The notes beneath the pieces are model-generated. The model saw only the letters and a program-made list of their open reading frames with translations. It did no database searches and was not told the origin of the DNA. Below, piece after piece: positions 56,377 to 64,000 of a stretch of 64,000 bases of DNA. The position numbers were made by a program, and so were the translations under genes. The DNA is taken from NCBI RefSeq assembly GCF_036898095.1, contig NC_090751.1, forward strand, positions 75,234,680-75,298,679. Reading direction: 5' to 3'. How positions within the stretch are numbered: the first letter of the stretch is position 1; each line of letters starts with the position of its first letter. The DNA is from Palaemon carinicauda (lineage: Eukaryota > Arthropoda > Malacostraca > Decapoda > Palaemonidae).

Positions 56377-56725
56377 GGATGAAGACGGGCGTGACGTCAT
56401 TTGAGCAATGGCGCCCGTTTGTTTACGTCTCGAGTATCAGTAGTAGCCACGAGTGAGATTGGCTGTGGAGCGGCTCCCAGCTATTCTCAACCCTTACACA
56501 CCGAAGCATTAACTCTGTTCGGGGTGAAGATAGCTATGTGGCGCGTTCAGACATGCGTCCCCTGTTGATATACGATGTCTTAAAGGGAAACCTTTGAGAT
56601 ACTCGCTCCAGAAGTTAGAATTCTGTGATAACCTGTGGTTAAATTCTCTGGGAATATCTTAGTAGTCTTATACCCAAGGAAGCTACCAAAAAGGAACCTT
56701 CCATCAGGACGCCATGGCTATCTCA
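56377..56725. repeat. E9 right terminal inverted repeat
   Basis: Complement of the left arm, followed by the right-specific AGATTTTTCGCTTCGC and the terminus ATCCGTT at about 56762. Confidence 0.93.
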
Positions 56726-56763
56726 CCCAAAAATAGATTTTTCGCTTCGCTCAAAATCCGTTA

Positions 56764-57994
56764 ATTATGTTAAAAGCGATAATGATTAAATTTTCCTTAC
56801 TTCCTCCAAACTCGCACCATCTCTGTCACGTCGAACGTTATAGCGATAACCTAATTGTTCGACGACTTTAAAACCCGGCCTAGTACTTTCTTCTTCTTTT
56901 GCTTTTTTTCTGACGGTTCCATAATTGAGGTGGGTACAAGTTGACTTATAACTGAAGTTAGGAAAAGTATTTTGGATATGGAAAGGACAATTATCTTTCG
57001 TAACAGTTTAGAATTATCGTAAATTATCATTCTGTCATTAGCGGCACTTTGTTACTGTTGATTACACGCCAAAAATAAAAAATAAAAATTTTTTAAATTC
57101 CTGCTTTGCTACGTATGTAGGAAATTATATAGATACGGTAAATATTTGTAATAACATATTTACTAAAAAACTTTTAATATCATTGTTTATCACTTTGATC
57201 ATGAGTGTTTAATGCCTTCGTTTGTTTATTATGATCGAAGATAGAGCGTACAGTAAACGAACGGAAGGTTTCCGTTTCAGGTGACGTTATAAATAAAAAC
57301 ATTATATAAATGGCATTCACTTCATTTATTTGGAAGTTTTAAGAAAAATTAAGTAGAACATTGGTAATAGCAAAATCAACATATAATCAATACTTGGTAA
57401 GATTGCTGTCGATGCAAAAACTAACCTATACGCAGATGTGTTAATGCATCTGTTTCTTCGTTATGATCAGAGATAAACGTAAACAAAACATTGGTTGTCG
57501 TTTTTATTGAGCTTTTTGGTGTGTTTAGAAAACGGATGATATAAAATCAACTATATTTTGATAATTCTGGATTCTCGATGATACAACAAAAGCTAGTCTA
57601 TAAAGTGATGGTTTTGCTATTCACCAGTTGTCTTATACAATAGATGTGACAAACATTAAAATTTGTCTGTATTCTGGGTCGTGTTAAAACGGGAAATATA
57701 CGGTGTTTACACCCATCCTGGTTGTAATTTTAACCTATTTTCAAGTTATTATAATTTTAAAGTATATTAAATGTTTGATTTGTTTACAAGAACGATTTGA
57801 TATTATAATAGAATATAGTATAGTACATAGAAAGTATTGGAAATGGGTGGTAAACACATTTGAATAGGCAAGTTGCTGGTTGCCATGGCCTCAATGGAAT
57901 TGTTTCTGTTCGTTGTGTGTTTCGAAATATGAGATTTTCCATTTATACGAGGTCATTGATCGACCAAATTCTCGCAAAATTAGGGACCCAACTG
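56764..57994. other. TA, distal segment
   Basis: Continuation of TA after E9: AAATTTTCCTTACTTCCTCC parallels 30130 in TC, and 57105-57560 parallels TB (CCTGCTTTGCTACGTATGTA, AACAAAACATTGGTTGTC). Ends GGGACCCAACTG. No transposase ORF seen. Confidence 0.75.
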
Positions 57995-57996
57995 TA

Positions 57997-58490
57997 TTAT
58001 CAAAAGAACAAGGTTTTCCCCTACATATCGTGTGGATCAACAGACCCTTTAGGGAGTCGAGTACGACACCCTTCACTAACACACTTACGAATAGCAGGGG
58101 AGGGGTCGGCCATTTGGAATGGTTAAGAGAAAGACCGACAACCAAAAAACAAAGGAAATATTAATAAATATAACCACAAACAAAAGGATTTAAAGATTAA
58201 ATGAGAGAGAAAATGATTAACGATAGTTCAAACTCAAAGAAAACGTTGTACATCACCAAACAACTTCCCAACAGAGTAAGACAGCGAGAGCGAACTTCAA
58301 TATGACAGCCGGCTAGGCGGGCAGAAGAAGAACTGAAGTGGCTGGGTGTAGTTCCACCTGTGGTACCGCTAGGGCGCGGTTGTACACCTGCCATATCTAC
58401 GATAAAGCGAGATTTTGAATTTCTGCCACGGCGTCAGGAGACTTCAGCTCTTATATAACCAGCGGGTAAGTTTTATATCTAAATCATACT
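57997..58490 (-). mobile_element. E7 (5' piece): gag start, leader and terminal repeat
   Basis: Carries the second copy of the gag N-terminus (start ATG at 58113, minus strand), here frameshifted by an 11-bp loss near 58026 and cut by TA. A short leader and the terminal repeat (about 58318-58467, complement of 31858-32010) follow. The outer end GGGTAAGTTTTATATCTAAAT fits the E7 ICR. Confidence 0.87.
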
Positions 58491-59255
58491 AGTAATAGAT
58501 AAATTCCACTTTGTTCTCACGAAAACAACCTTGACGCTTCTATAGTCAGTACTGTATTGACATATTCCCTGCAGGAGGCAGGAAGCATTAGTTCCAAGCT
58601 TAGTGGATATGACAAATAACAGTAGTGTCATATATTCATGTGGTCTGGGTGACCATATAAGAATCTGAATCAAGGTAAAGGCACTTATACAAACCCACAG
58701 ATATAGTACTTTTAAGTAATTCTCTGGTAAACTTCCATCAGGACGACATGACTGAACCAAATCTATTTTTGGGTAATATGACCATGTCGTCCTGATGGAC
58801 CCGCCCTCCTTTCTAAAAAAAGGAGTATAAAACTATGTAACAAAAGGTTCCCCCCCCCCCCCGAAACTACTCTATCTGCGGCTATCCATGCTTAATTGCA
58901 ACAAGGAATAGTTCGCCGTAGTAGTAAGGGAAGGGGGATCCACCGGGTAACCTTGATGACGGCTCCCTTCAATTTCGCCACTCTTCCCCCTCAGAGTGAA
59001 AACTCTATTTGGGGTGAAGATTGCCAAGTGTCGTATCAAGAAATACGTCCCCTGATATTATGCAATATCCTTAAGAGTTATTTTAAGGATACTCGCGTCA
59101 GGAGTCAGATTTCTGGAGACCTGTGGTCAATTCTCTGGGAGTATCACTGTAGCCAAATATCCCTTAGAAAGCTGCCTAAAGGAACCTTCCATCAGGACGA
59201 CATGGCCATATCACCGAAAAATAGATTTTTCGCTTTGCTCAAAATCCATTATTTT
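58491..59255 (+). mobile_element. E6 (right piece): 3' UTR, ICR and right terminal repeat
   Basis: Family-I 3' end continuing from 31828. The ICR at 58733-58800 pairs CCATCAGGACGACATG with CATGTCGTCCTGATGG. Its central junction (about 35 bp containing GAGCCCAAAAAACGG in E9) is deleted. The right terminal repeat follows (about 58975-59215: GGGGTGAAGATTGCC, CTCTGGGAGTATCACTG), and the end reads AGATTTTTCGCTTTGCTCAA then AATCCAT. A 13-14 bp C-run lies near 58850. Confidence 0.85.
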
Positions 59256-59517
59256 TCCATGACCCCTTGGGCTTATAGCCTAAGCATTCTACTTTTCCAA
59301 CAAGGGTTGTACCTTAGCTAATAATAATAGTAATTATAATACAGTTTCCCTATTCATATATAAACATATATTCCTTTACTATTATTTACTTTATCCAAGA
59401 CAATCACTCTTAGACATCCTCCTCCTCTTTCATCACTCTGGCCACTGAAGAAACTGCCACTTCCCAATCACACACTTGTCACGAGGGGCAAAACTGTGAG
59501 TCATGAGCCCTGCAAAA
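59256..59517. other. Spacer between E6 and E10
   Basis: Short AT-rich spacer. No gene or repeat end recognised. Probably intron of the prosaposin-like gene. Confidence 0.5.
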
Positions 59518-60252
59518 TGATATTTTAATTATAAAATAAATTTTTGAATATACTTACCCGGTGAATATATAATAGCTGCAACTCTGTTGCTCGACAGACA
59601 AAAAACAGTAAAAACTCGCCAGCAATCGCTATACAGGTTGCGGGTGTGCCCACCAGCGGCAACTGTCGGCCAGATACCACTCTCGATGTAAACAAAGACT
59701 CAATTTCTTCTCATCCCACTGCGTCTCTATTGGGGAGGAAGGGAGGGTCGTTTAATTTATATATTCACCGGGTAAGTATATTCAAAAATTTATTTTATAA
59801 TTAAAATATCATTTTTAAATATTTAACTTAGCCGGTGAATATATAATAGCTGATTCACACACAAGGAGGTGGGTAGAGACCAGTTAAATATGTTTACATC
59901 GTATAAGCTAAGAGTTTTTATTTCATTTTGGAAGTTATCAATATAACAAAAACAAAATAAATAGGTACCTGGTAAGGAAGTCGACTTAGACGATTACTCT
60001 GCCTTGTAAGTACGTCTTCCTTACGGAGCCTCGCGATCCTCTTAGGATGCTGACAGACCCCCAGGAGCTGAAGTATCAAGGGCTGCAACCCATACAACAG
60101 GACCTCATCAAACCCCTAATCTGGGCGCTCTCAAGAAATTACTTTGACCACCCGCCAAATCAACCAGGATGCGAAAGGCTTCTTAGCCTTCCGGACAACC
60201 CATAAAAACAACATTAAAAACATTTCAAGAGACAGATTAAAAGGATATGGAA

Positions 60253-62901
60253 TTAGGGAATTGTAGTGGTTGAGCCCTCACCCACTACTGCACTCGCTGC
60301 TACGAATGGTCCCAGTGTGTAGCAGTTCTTGTAAAGAGACTGGACATCTTTGGAGTAAAATGACGCGAACACTGACTTGCTTCTCCAATAGGTTAAGTCC
60401 ATTATACTTTGCAGAGATCTATTTTGCTTAAAGGCCACGGAAGTTGCTACAGCTCTAACCTCGTGCGTCTTAACCTTAAGCAAAGATCGGTCTTCCTCAC
60501 TCAGATGTGAATGAGCTTCTCGTATTAACAATCTGATAAAGTATGACAAAGCATTCTTTGACATAGGCAAGGATGGTTTCTTAACTGAACACCATAAAGC
60601 TTCAGATTGGACTCGTAAAGGTTTAGTACGATCTAAGTAGAACTTAAGAGCTCTAACAGGGCATAAGACTCTTTCTAGTTCATTGCCTACGATCTCCGAT
60701 AAGCTGGGAATATCGAAAGATTTAGGCCAAGGACGAGAAGGTAGCTCATTTTTGGCTAGAAAACCAAGTTGCAGAGAACAAGTAGCTTTTTCCGACGAAA
60801 ATCCGATGTTCTTGCTGAAGGCATGAATCTCACTGGCTCTTTTAGCCGAGGCTAAGCATACAAGGAAAAGTGTCTTAAGAGTGAGATCTTTCAGGGAGGC
60901 TGACTGTAAAGGCTCAAACCTGTCTGACATGAGGAATCTTAGGACCACGTCTAAATTCCACCCAGGAGTAGCCAAACGACGCTCCTTAGTGGTCTCGAAA
61001 GACTTAAGGAGGTCTTGCAGATCTTTATTGTAGGAAAGATCTAAGCCTCTATGCCGGAAGACCGATGCCAACATGCTTCTGTAGCCCTTGATAGTGGGAG
61101 CTGAAAGGGATCGTCCTTTTCTCAGGTATAAGAGAAAATCAGCTATTTGGGCTACAGAGGTACTGGTCGAGGATACAGAAACTGACTTGCACCAGTCTCG
61201 GAAGACTTCCCACTTCGATTGGTAGACTCTACTGGTAGACGCTCTCCTTGCTCTAGCAATCGCACTGGCTGCCTCCTTCGAAAAGCCTCTAACTCTCGAG
61301 AGTCTTTCGATAGTCTGAAGGCAGTCAGACGAAGAGCGTGGAGGCTTTGGTGTACCTTCTTTACGTGTGGCTGACGTAGAAGGTCTACTCTTAGAGGAAG
61401 ACTTCTGGGAACGTCTACTAACCATCGAAGTACCTCGGTGAACCATTCTCTCGCGGGCCAGAGGGGAGCAACTAACGTCAACCTTGTCCCTTCGTGAGAG
61501 GCGAACTTCTGCAGTACCTTGTTGACAATCTTGAATGGTGGGAATGCGTAAAGATCCAGATGTGACCAATCTAGGAGGAAGGCATCTATATGTATTGCTG
61601 CTGGGTCCGGGACTGGAGAGCAATAGATTGGAAGCCTCTTGGTCAGCGAGGTTGCAAAGAGATCTATGGTGGGTTGACCCCAAGTGCCCCAAAGTCTCTT
61701 GCACACATCCTTGTGGAGGGTCCATTAGGTTGGAATTACTTGACCTTTCCGACTGAGACAATCTGCTAGGACGTTCAAGTCGCCCTGGATGAACCTCGTT
61801 ACTAGGGAGATGCCTCGACCTTTTGACCAGATGAGCAGGTCCCTTGCGATCTCGTACAACGTCAGTGAGTGGGTACCTCCCTGTTTGGAGATGTACGCCA
61901 AGGCCGTGGTGTTGTCCGAGTTTACTTCCACCACTTTGCCTCGAAGGAGATACTCGAAGCTTTTCAAGGCCAGATGAACTGCCAACAGCTCCTTGCAGTT
62001 GATATGCATGCTCCTCTGACTCGAGTTCCACAGACCTGAGCATTCCCAACCGTCCAGCGTCGCGCCCCAGCCCAAGTCCGATGCGTCCGAGAAGAGAACG
62101 TGGTTGGGTATCTGAACTGCCAGGGGAAGACCCTCTCTTAGGTTGATATTGTCCTTCCACCAAGTCAGACAAGACTTTATCTTTCCGGAAATCGGGATCG
62201 AGACCGCCTCTAGCGTCTTGTCCTTTTTCCAGTGAAAAGCCAGATGGAATTGAAGAGGACGGAGGTGTAGTCTTCCTAGTGATACAAATTGCTCCAGGGA
62301 TGACAGCGTCCCTACCAGACTCATCCACAGCCTGACTGAGCAGCGTTCTTTCTTCGGCATCTTCTGGATGGAGAGCAGGGCTTGATCTATTCTGGGGGCC
62401 GACGGAAAAGCCCGAAAAGCTTGACTGTGAATCTCCATCCCTAAATACAGAATAGTTTGGGATGGGACCAGCTGCGACTTTTCCAAATTGATTAGGAGTC
62501 CCAATTCCTTGGTCAGATCTAGAGTCCACTTGAGATCCTTCAGACAGCGACGACTGGAAGAGGCTCTGAGAAGCCAGTCGTCCAAATAAAGGGAGGCTCG
62601 GATGTCCGATAAGTGGAGGAATTTCGCCACATTCCTCATCAGCCTCGTAAATACGAGAGGAGCTGTGCTTAGGCCAAAGCACAGGGCCCGAAACTGGTAA
62701 ACCACATCTTCGAAGACGAATCTCAGAAAAGGTTGGGAGTCTGAGTGAATGGGGATGTGGAAGTAGGCGTCCCTTAGGTCTAGTGAGACCATCCAGTCTT
62801 CCTTTCTGACCGCTGCTAAGACTGACTTTGTGGTCTCCATGGAAAACTTCGTCTTTGTGACAAAGACATTCAGAGCACTGACGTCTAGCACCGGTCTCCA
62901 A
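60253..62901 (-). CDS. E10 tyrosine recombinase ORF with overlapping N-terminal extension
   Basis: An open frame of 882 codons counted from a TTG; by my reading the frame is open up to the gag TGA at 63211. The recombinase occupies roughly the last 330-350 codons. Core-binding half: RVRGFSKEAASAIARARR, SRVYQSKWEVFRDWCKS. Catalytic half: arginine box AKRASEIHAF, H-x-x-R box THEVRAVATS, nucleophile box VFASFYSKDV. All required residues are present. The upstream ~530 codons overlap RT/RNase H in another frame and are Ser/Arg-rich without a known domain. Paralogous to E8 (broken) and E7 (broken). Confidence 0.87.
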   Translation of the reverse strand: METGARRQCSECLCHKDEVFHGDHKVSLSSGQKGRLDGLTRPKGRLLPHPHSLRLPTFSEIRLRRCGLPVSGPVLWPKHSSSRIYEADEECGEIPPLIGHPSLPLFGRLASQSLFQSSLSEGSQVDSRSDQGIGTPNQFGKVAAGPIPNYSVFRDGDSQSSFSGFSVGPQNRSSPALHPEDAEERTLLSQAVDESGRDAVIPGAICITRKTTPPSSSIPSGFSLEKGQDARGGLDPDFRKDKVLSDLVEGQYQPKRGSSPGSSDTQPRSLLGRIGLGLGRDAGRLGMLRSVELESEEHAYQLQGAVGSSSGLEKLRVSPSRQSGGSKLGQHHGLGVHLQTGRYPLTDVVRDRKGPAHLVKRSRHLPSNEVHPGRLERPSRLSQSERSSNSNLMDPPQGCVQETLGHLGSTHHRSLCNLADQEASNLLLSSPGPSSNTYRCLPPRLVTSGSLRIPTIQDCQQGTAEVRLSRRDKVDVSCSPLARERMVHRGTSMVSRRSQKSSSKSRPSTSATRKEGTPKPPRSSSDCLQTIERLSRVRGFSKEAASAIARARRASTSRVYQSKWEVFRDWCKSVSVSSTSTSVAQIADFLLYLRKGRSLSAPTIKGYRSMLASVFRHRGLDLSYNKDLQDLLKSFETTKERRLATPGWNLDVVLRFLMSDRFEPLQSASLKDLTLKTLFLVCLASAKRASEIHAFSKNIGFSSEKATCSLQLGFLAKNELPSRPWPKSFDIPSLSEIVGNELERVLCPVRALKFYLDRTKPLRVQSEALWCSVKKPSLPMSKNALSYFIRLLIREAHSHLSEEDRSLLKVKTHEVRAVATSVAFKQNRSLQSIMDLTYWRSKSVFASFYSKDVQSLYKNCYTLGPFVAASAVVGEGSTTTIP

Positions 62902-63299
62902 CCTCCTGTCTTCTTTGATACTAGGAAGAGACGGTTGTAAAACCCCGGTGATTGAAGGTCCGAGACTTTGACCACCGCTCCCTTCTCTAGCAAAAGAGAC
63001 ACTTCCAGTTTCAGGGCTTGTCTCTTTTCTTCCTCTCTGTACCTGGGAGATAGATCGATGGGGGACGTCGCTAGAGAGGGTTTGCGTACAAAAGGGATTT
63101 TGTACCCCTCTCTGAGTAACCTCACAGATTGTTGATCTGCGCCTCTCCTCTCCCAGGCTTGCCAGAAGTTCTTGAGTCTGGCTACTACTGGTGTCTGAAG
63201 ATGCGGGCAGTCAGACTCTGCCCTTGGAGGACTTGGATCCTTTCCTCTTCCCTCGCTTCCCTTCGGCACGAGCACCTCCCCTGCTGGAGGCTCTGCCAC
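61152..63299 (-). pseudogene. E10 reverse transcriptase / RNase H / methylase-like, single nonsense codon
   Basis: The +1 frame relative to gag, overlapping its 3' end by about 90 nt. RT N-terminus GADQQSVRLLREGYKIPFV, motif A VSLDLRDAYFHIPIH, motif B CFGLSTAPLVFT, active site SLYLDDWLLRAS. RNase H acids in LFSDASDLGWGATL, KELLAVHLAL, VNSDNTTALAY, VLADCLSR. A TAA at 61725-61727 replaces the Glu codon of E8 (VIPTEW) right after RNase H. The same frame resumes to 61152 with the methylase-like DLFATSLTKRLPIYC and AFPPFKIVNKVL. RT and RNase H themselves are intact, so a truncated product could still be active. Confidence 0.88.
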
Positions 63300-64000
63300 G
63301 AAAGGGCGGAATAAAACGAGACGCTGGAGTGTCTATCCTCGGTCTAGCAGACAATGTAGGCAAAGGGGGAGCTTTGCGAGCCGAGGACGCAACTAGATCG
63401 TGGGTGTCCTTCTGAACTAAAGACAAGGCAATTTCCTTAACCAAGACTTCAGGAAACAGGCACTTGGAAAGGGGAGCAAAGAGTAGCTCAGATCTTTGGC
63501 ATGGCGTCACTCCAGCAGACAGGAAAGAACATAGAGACTCTCGCTTCTTCAGGACTCCGGACGTGAATGAGGCGGCAAGCTCGTTGGACCCATCACGGAC
63601 GGCCTTGTCCATGCAGGACATAATGAGCAAGGAAACATCCTTATCTGCAGAAGAGATTTTCCTACTCAGGGCTCCTAAACACCAGTCTAGGAAGTTAAAG
63701 ACTTCGAAAGCCCTAAATATACCTTTAAGAAGGTGGTCCAGGTCCGATGGTGACCAACCAATCTTCGAGCGTCTCATGGCAAGGCGGCGGGGAGAGTCTA
63801 CAAGACTTGAGAAGTCGCCCTGGGCAGAGGCAGGAACTCCCAAGCCGAGAACTTCTCCCGTGGCATACCAGACGCTCGATCTAGACGAGAGTTTAGATGG
63901 GGGAAAGGCAAAGGCTGTCTTTCCTAAACTCTTCTTGGTCTCTAACCAATCTCCCAACAGCCGCAAAGCTCTCTTGGATGAGCGAGAGAGAACGAGTTTA
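63211..64000 (-). CDS. E10 gag-like protein, C-terminal part (partial)
   Basis: Open frame continuing from beyond the window. Contains SVWYATGEVLGLGVPASAQG, FLDWCLGALSRKI, SFLSAGVTPCQRSELLFAP and a basic Gly/Arg/Lys tail (FRGRASSRGG). Ends GSKSSKGRV then TGA followed by CTG. E7 shows the same tail and stop context (GQGRV, TGACTGCCC). The N-terminal cysteine cluster is outside the window. Confidence 0.85.
   Translation of the reverse strand, partial: KLVLSRSSKRALRLLGDWLETKKSLGKTAFAFPPSKLSSRSSVWYATGEVLGLGVPASAQGDFSSLVDSPRRLAMRRSKIGWSPSDLDHLLKGIFRAFEVFNFLDWCLGALSRKISSADKDVSLLIMSCMDKAVRDGSNELAASFTSGVLKKRESLCSFLSAGVTPCQRSELLFAPLSKCLFPEVLVKEIALSLVQKDTHDLVASSARKAPPLPTLSARPRIDTPASRFIPPFRGRASSRGGARAEGKRGKRKGSKSSKGRV

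Larger units (their letters stand above)
47966..56763 (+). mobile_element. E9: intact, probably young family-I DIRS1-like retrotransposon
   Basis: Terminal inverted repeats of about 345 bp (47978-48324 and 56377-56725) match except for one clear difference (GAGCCACTCC versus GAGCCGCTCC when read together). It has a long leader (48325-50617), gag, RT/RNase H/methylase, YR, a 3' UTR with AATAAA at 55715-55720, and the ICR at 56205-56299. All three ORFs are open with catalytic residues in place. Inserted in TA, so younger than TA and E7. It is the best candidate here for a mobile copy. The leader is about 1.1 kb longer than that of E2. Confidence 0.95.
38325..57994. mobile_element. TA: Tigger/pogo-like DNA element carrying nested insertions
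   Basis: Termini CAGTAGGGTCCC (38325) and GGGACCCAACTG (57994) are inverted repeats, flanked by TA at 38323-38324 and 57995-57996. Removing the element rejoins the E7 gag repeat unit exactly (CATTACATC-TA-TTATC). Net of insertions TA is about 2.5 kb: 38325-38967, 47287-47965 and 56764-57994. TA target duplication and CAG termini fit the Tc1/mariner superfamily, pogo/Tigger group. No transposase ORF was recognised. Confidence 0.85.
59518..64000 (-). mobile_element. E10: family-III DIRS1-like element, running off the window
   Basis: Low-coordinate terminal repeat 59518-59720 (same as E8 40259-40455) and ICR at about 59752-59860, then YR, RT/RNase H and gag on the minus strand, truncated by the window end. 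Much better preserved than E8: YR and gag C-terminus are open, and RT is interrupted by one nonsense codon (61725-61727). About 200 bp (59860-60250) between ICR and YR is 3' UTR. Confidence 0.92.

Noticed and set aside
38325..57994. A single giant 19.7-kb DNA transposon carrying gag, RT and recombinase genes as cargo
   Set aside because: The internal genes belong to complete DIRS elements with their own terminal repeats and ICRs, and removing them restores a ~2.5-kb Tigger-like element.

Overview
This is eukaryotic genomic DNA: split exons with GT/AG splice sites, long AT-rich introns, abundant (GA)n/(CT)n microsatellites and a very high load of transposable elements. The number and diversity of DIRS1-like (tyrosine-recombinase) retrotransposons, plus the microsatellite style, suggest an arthropod and most plausibly a decapod crustacean. 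The organism call is inference. No rRNA, tRNA, CRISPR array or bacterial gene was seen.

The only host gene recognised is a prosaposin-like gene on the minus strand. Three exons are visible, at 27816-27963, 6391-6591 and 5353-5487. They splice in frame and encode the end of a saposin A-type domain, one complete six-cysteine saposin B domain and the start of a second. None of the three is an obvious open reading frame on its own. The intron between the first two is 21.2 kb, and the intron 5' of the first runs at least to the window end (over 36 kb). Practically everything else in the window is mobile DNA sitting in these introns.

Mobile elements, named here for cross-reference: E1 (1-4690, minus, decayed DIRS); E2 (8497-16216, plus, complete but mutated family-I DIRS); E3 (19228-27139, minus, family-II DIRS with a piggyBac-like MITE inside its recombinase); E4 (28560-29195, family-II fragment); TC (29201-30295, truncated Tigger-like element); E5 (30480-30647, family-I terminal fragment); then a nested stack. 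In the stack, family-I E6 (30925-31828 and 58491-59255, plus) is split by family-III E7 (31829-58490, minus). E7 is split by Tigger-like TA (38325-57994). TA is split twice: by Tigger-like TB (38968-47286), itself split by family-III DIRS E8 (40259-46691, minus), and by family-I E9 (47966-56763, plus). E10 (59518-64000, minus, family III) runs off the window.

The DIRS copies share one plan: inverted terminal repeats, an internal complementary region (ICR) near the 3' end that joins the complements of both outer ends, a gag-like ORF, a reverse transcriptase/RNase H/DAM-like methylase ORF in the +1 frame, and a tyrosine recombinase (YR) ORF. E9 has all three ORFs open and nearly identical terminal repeats, so it looks young and possibly autonomous. 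In both E9 (family I) and E10 (family III) the YR frame is the gag frame, separated from gag by a single TGA and open right across the RT gene. The other copies carry point stops, frameshifts or deletions that are itemised below.
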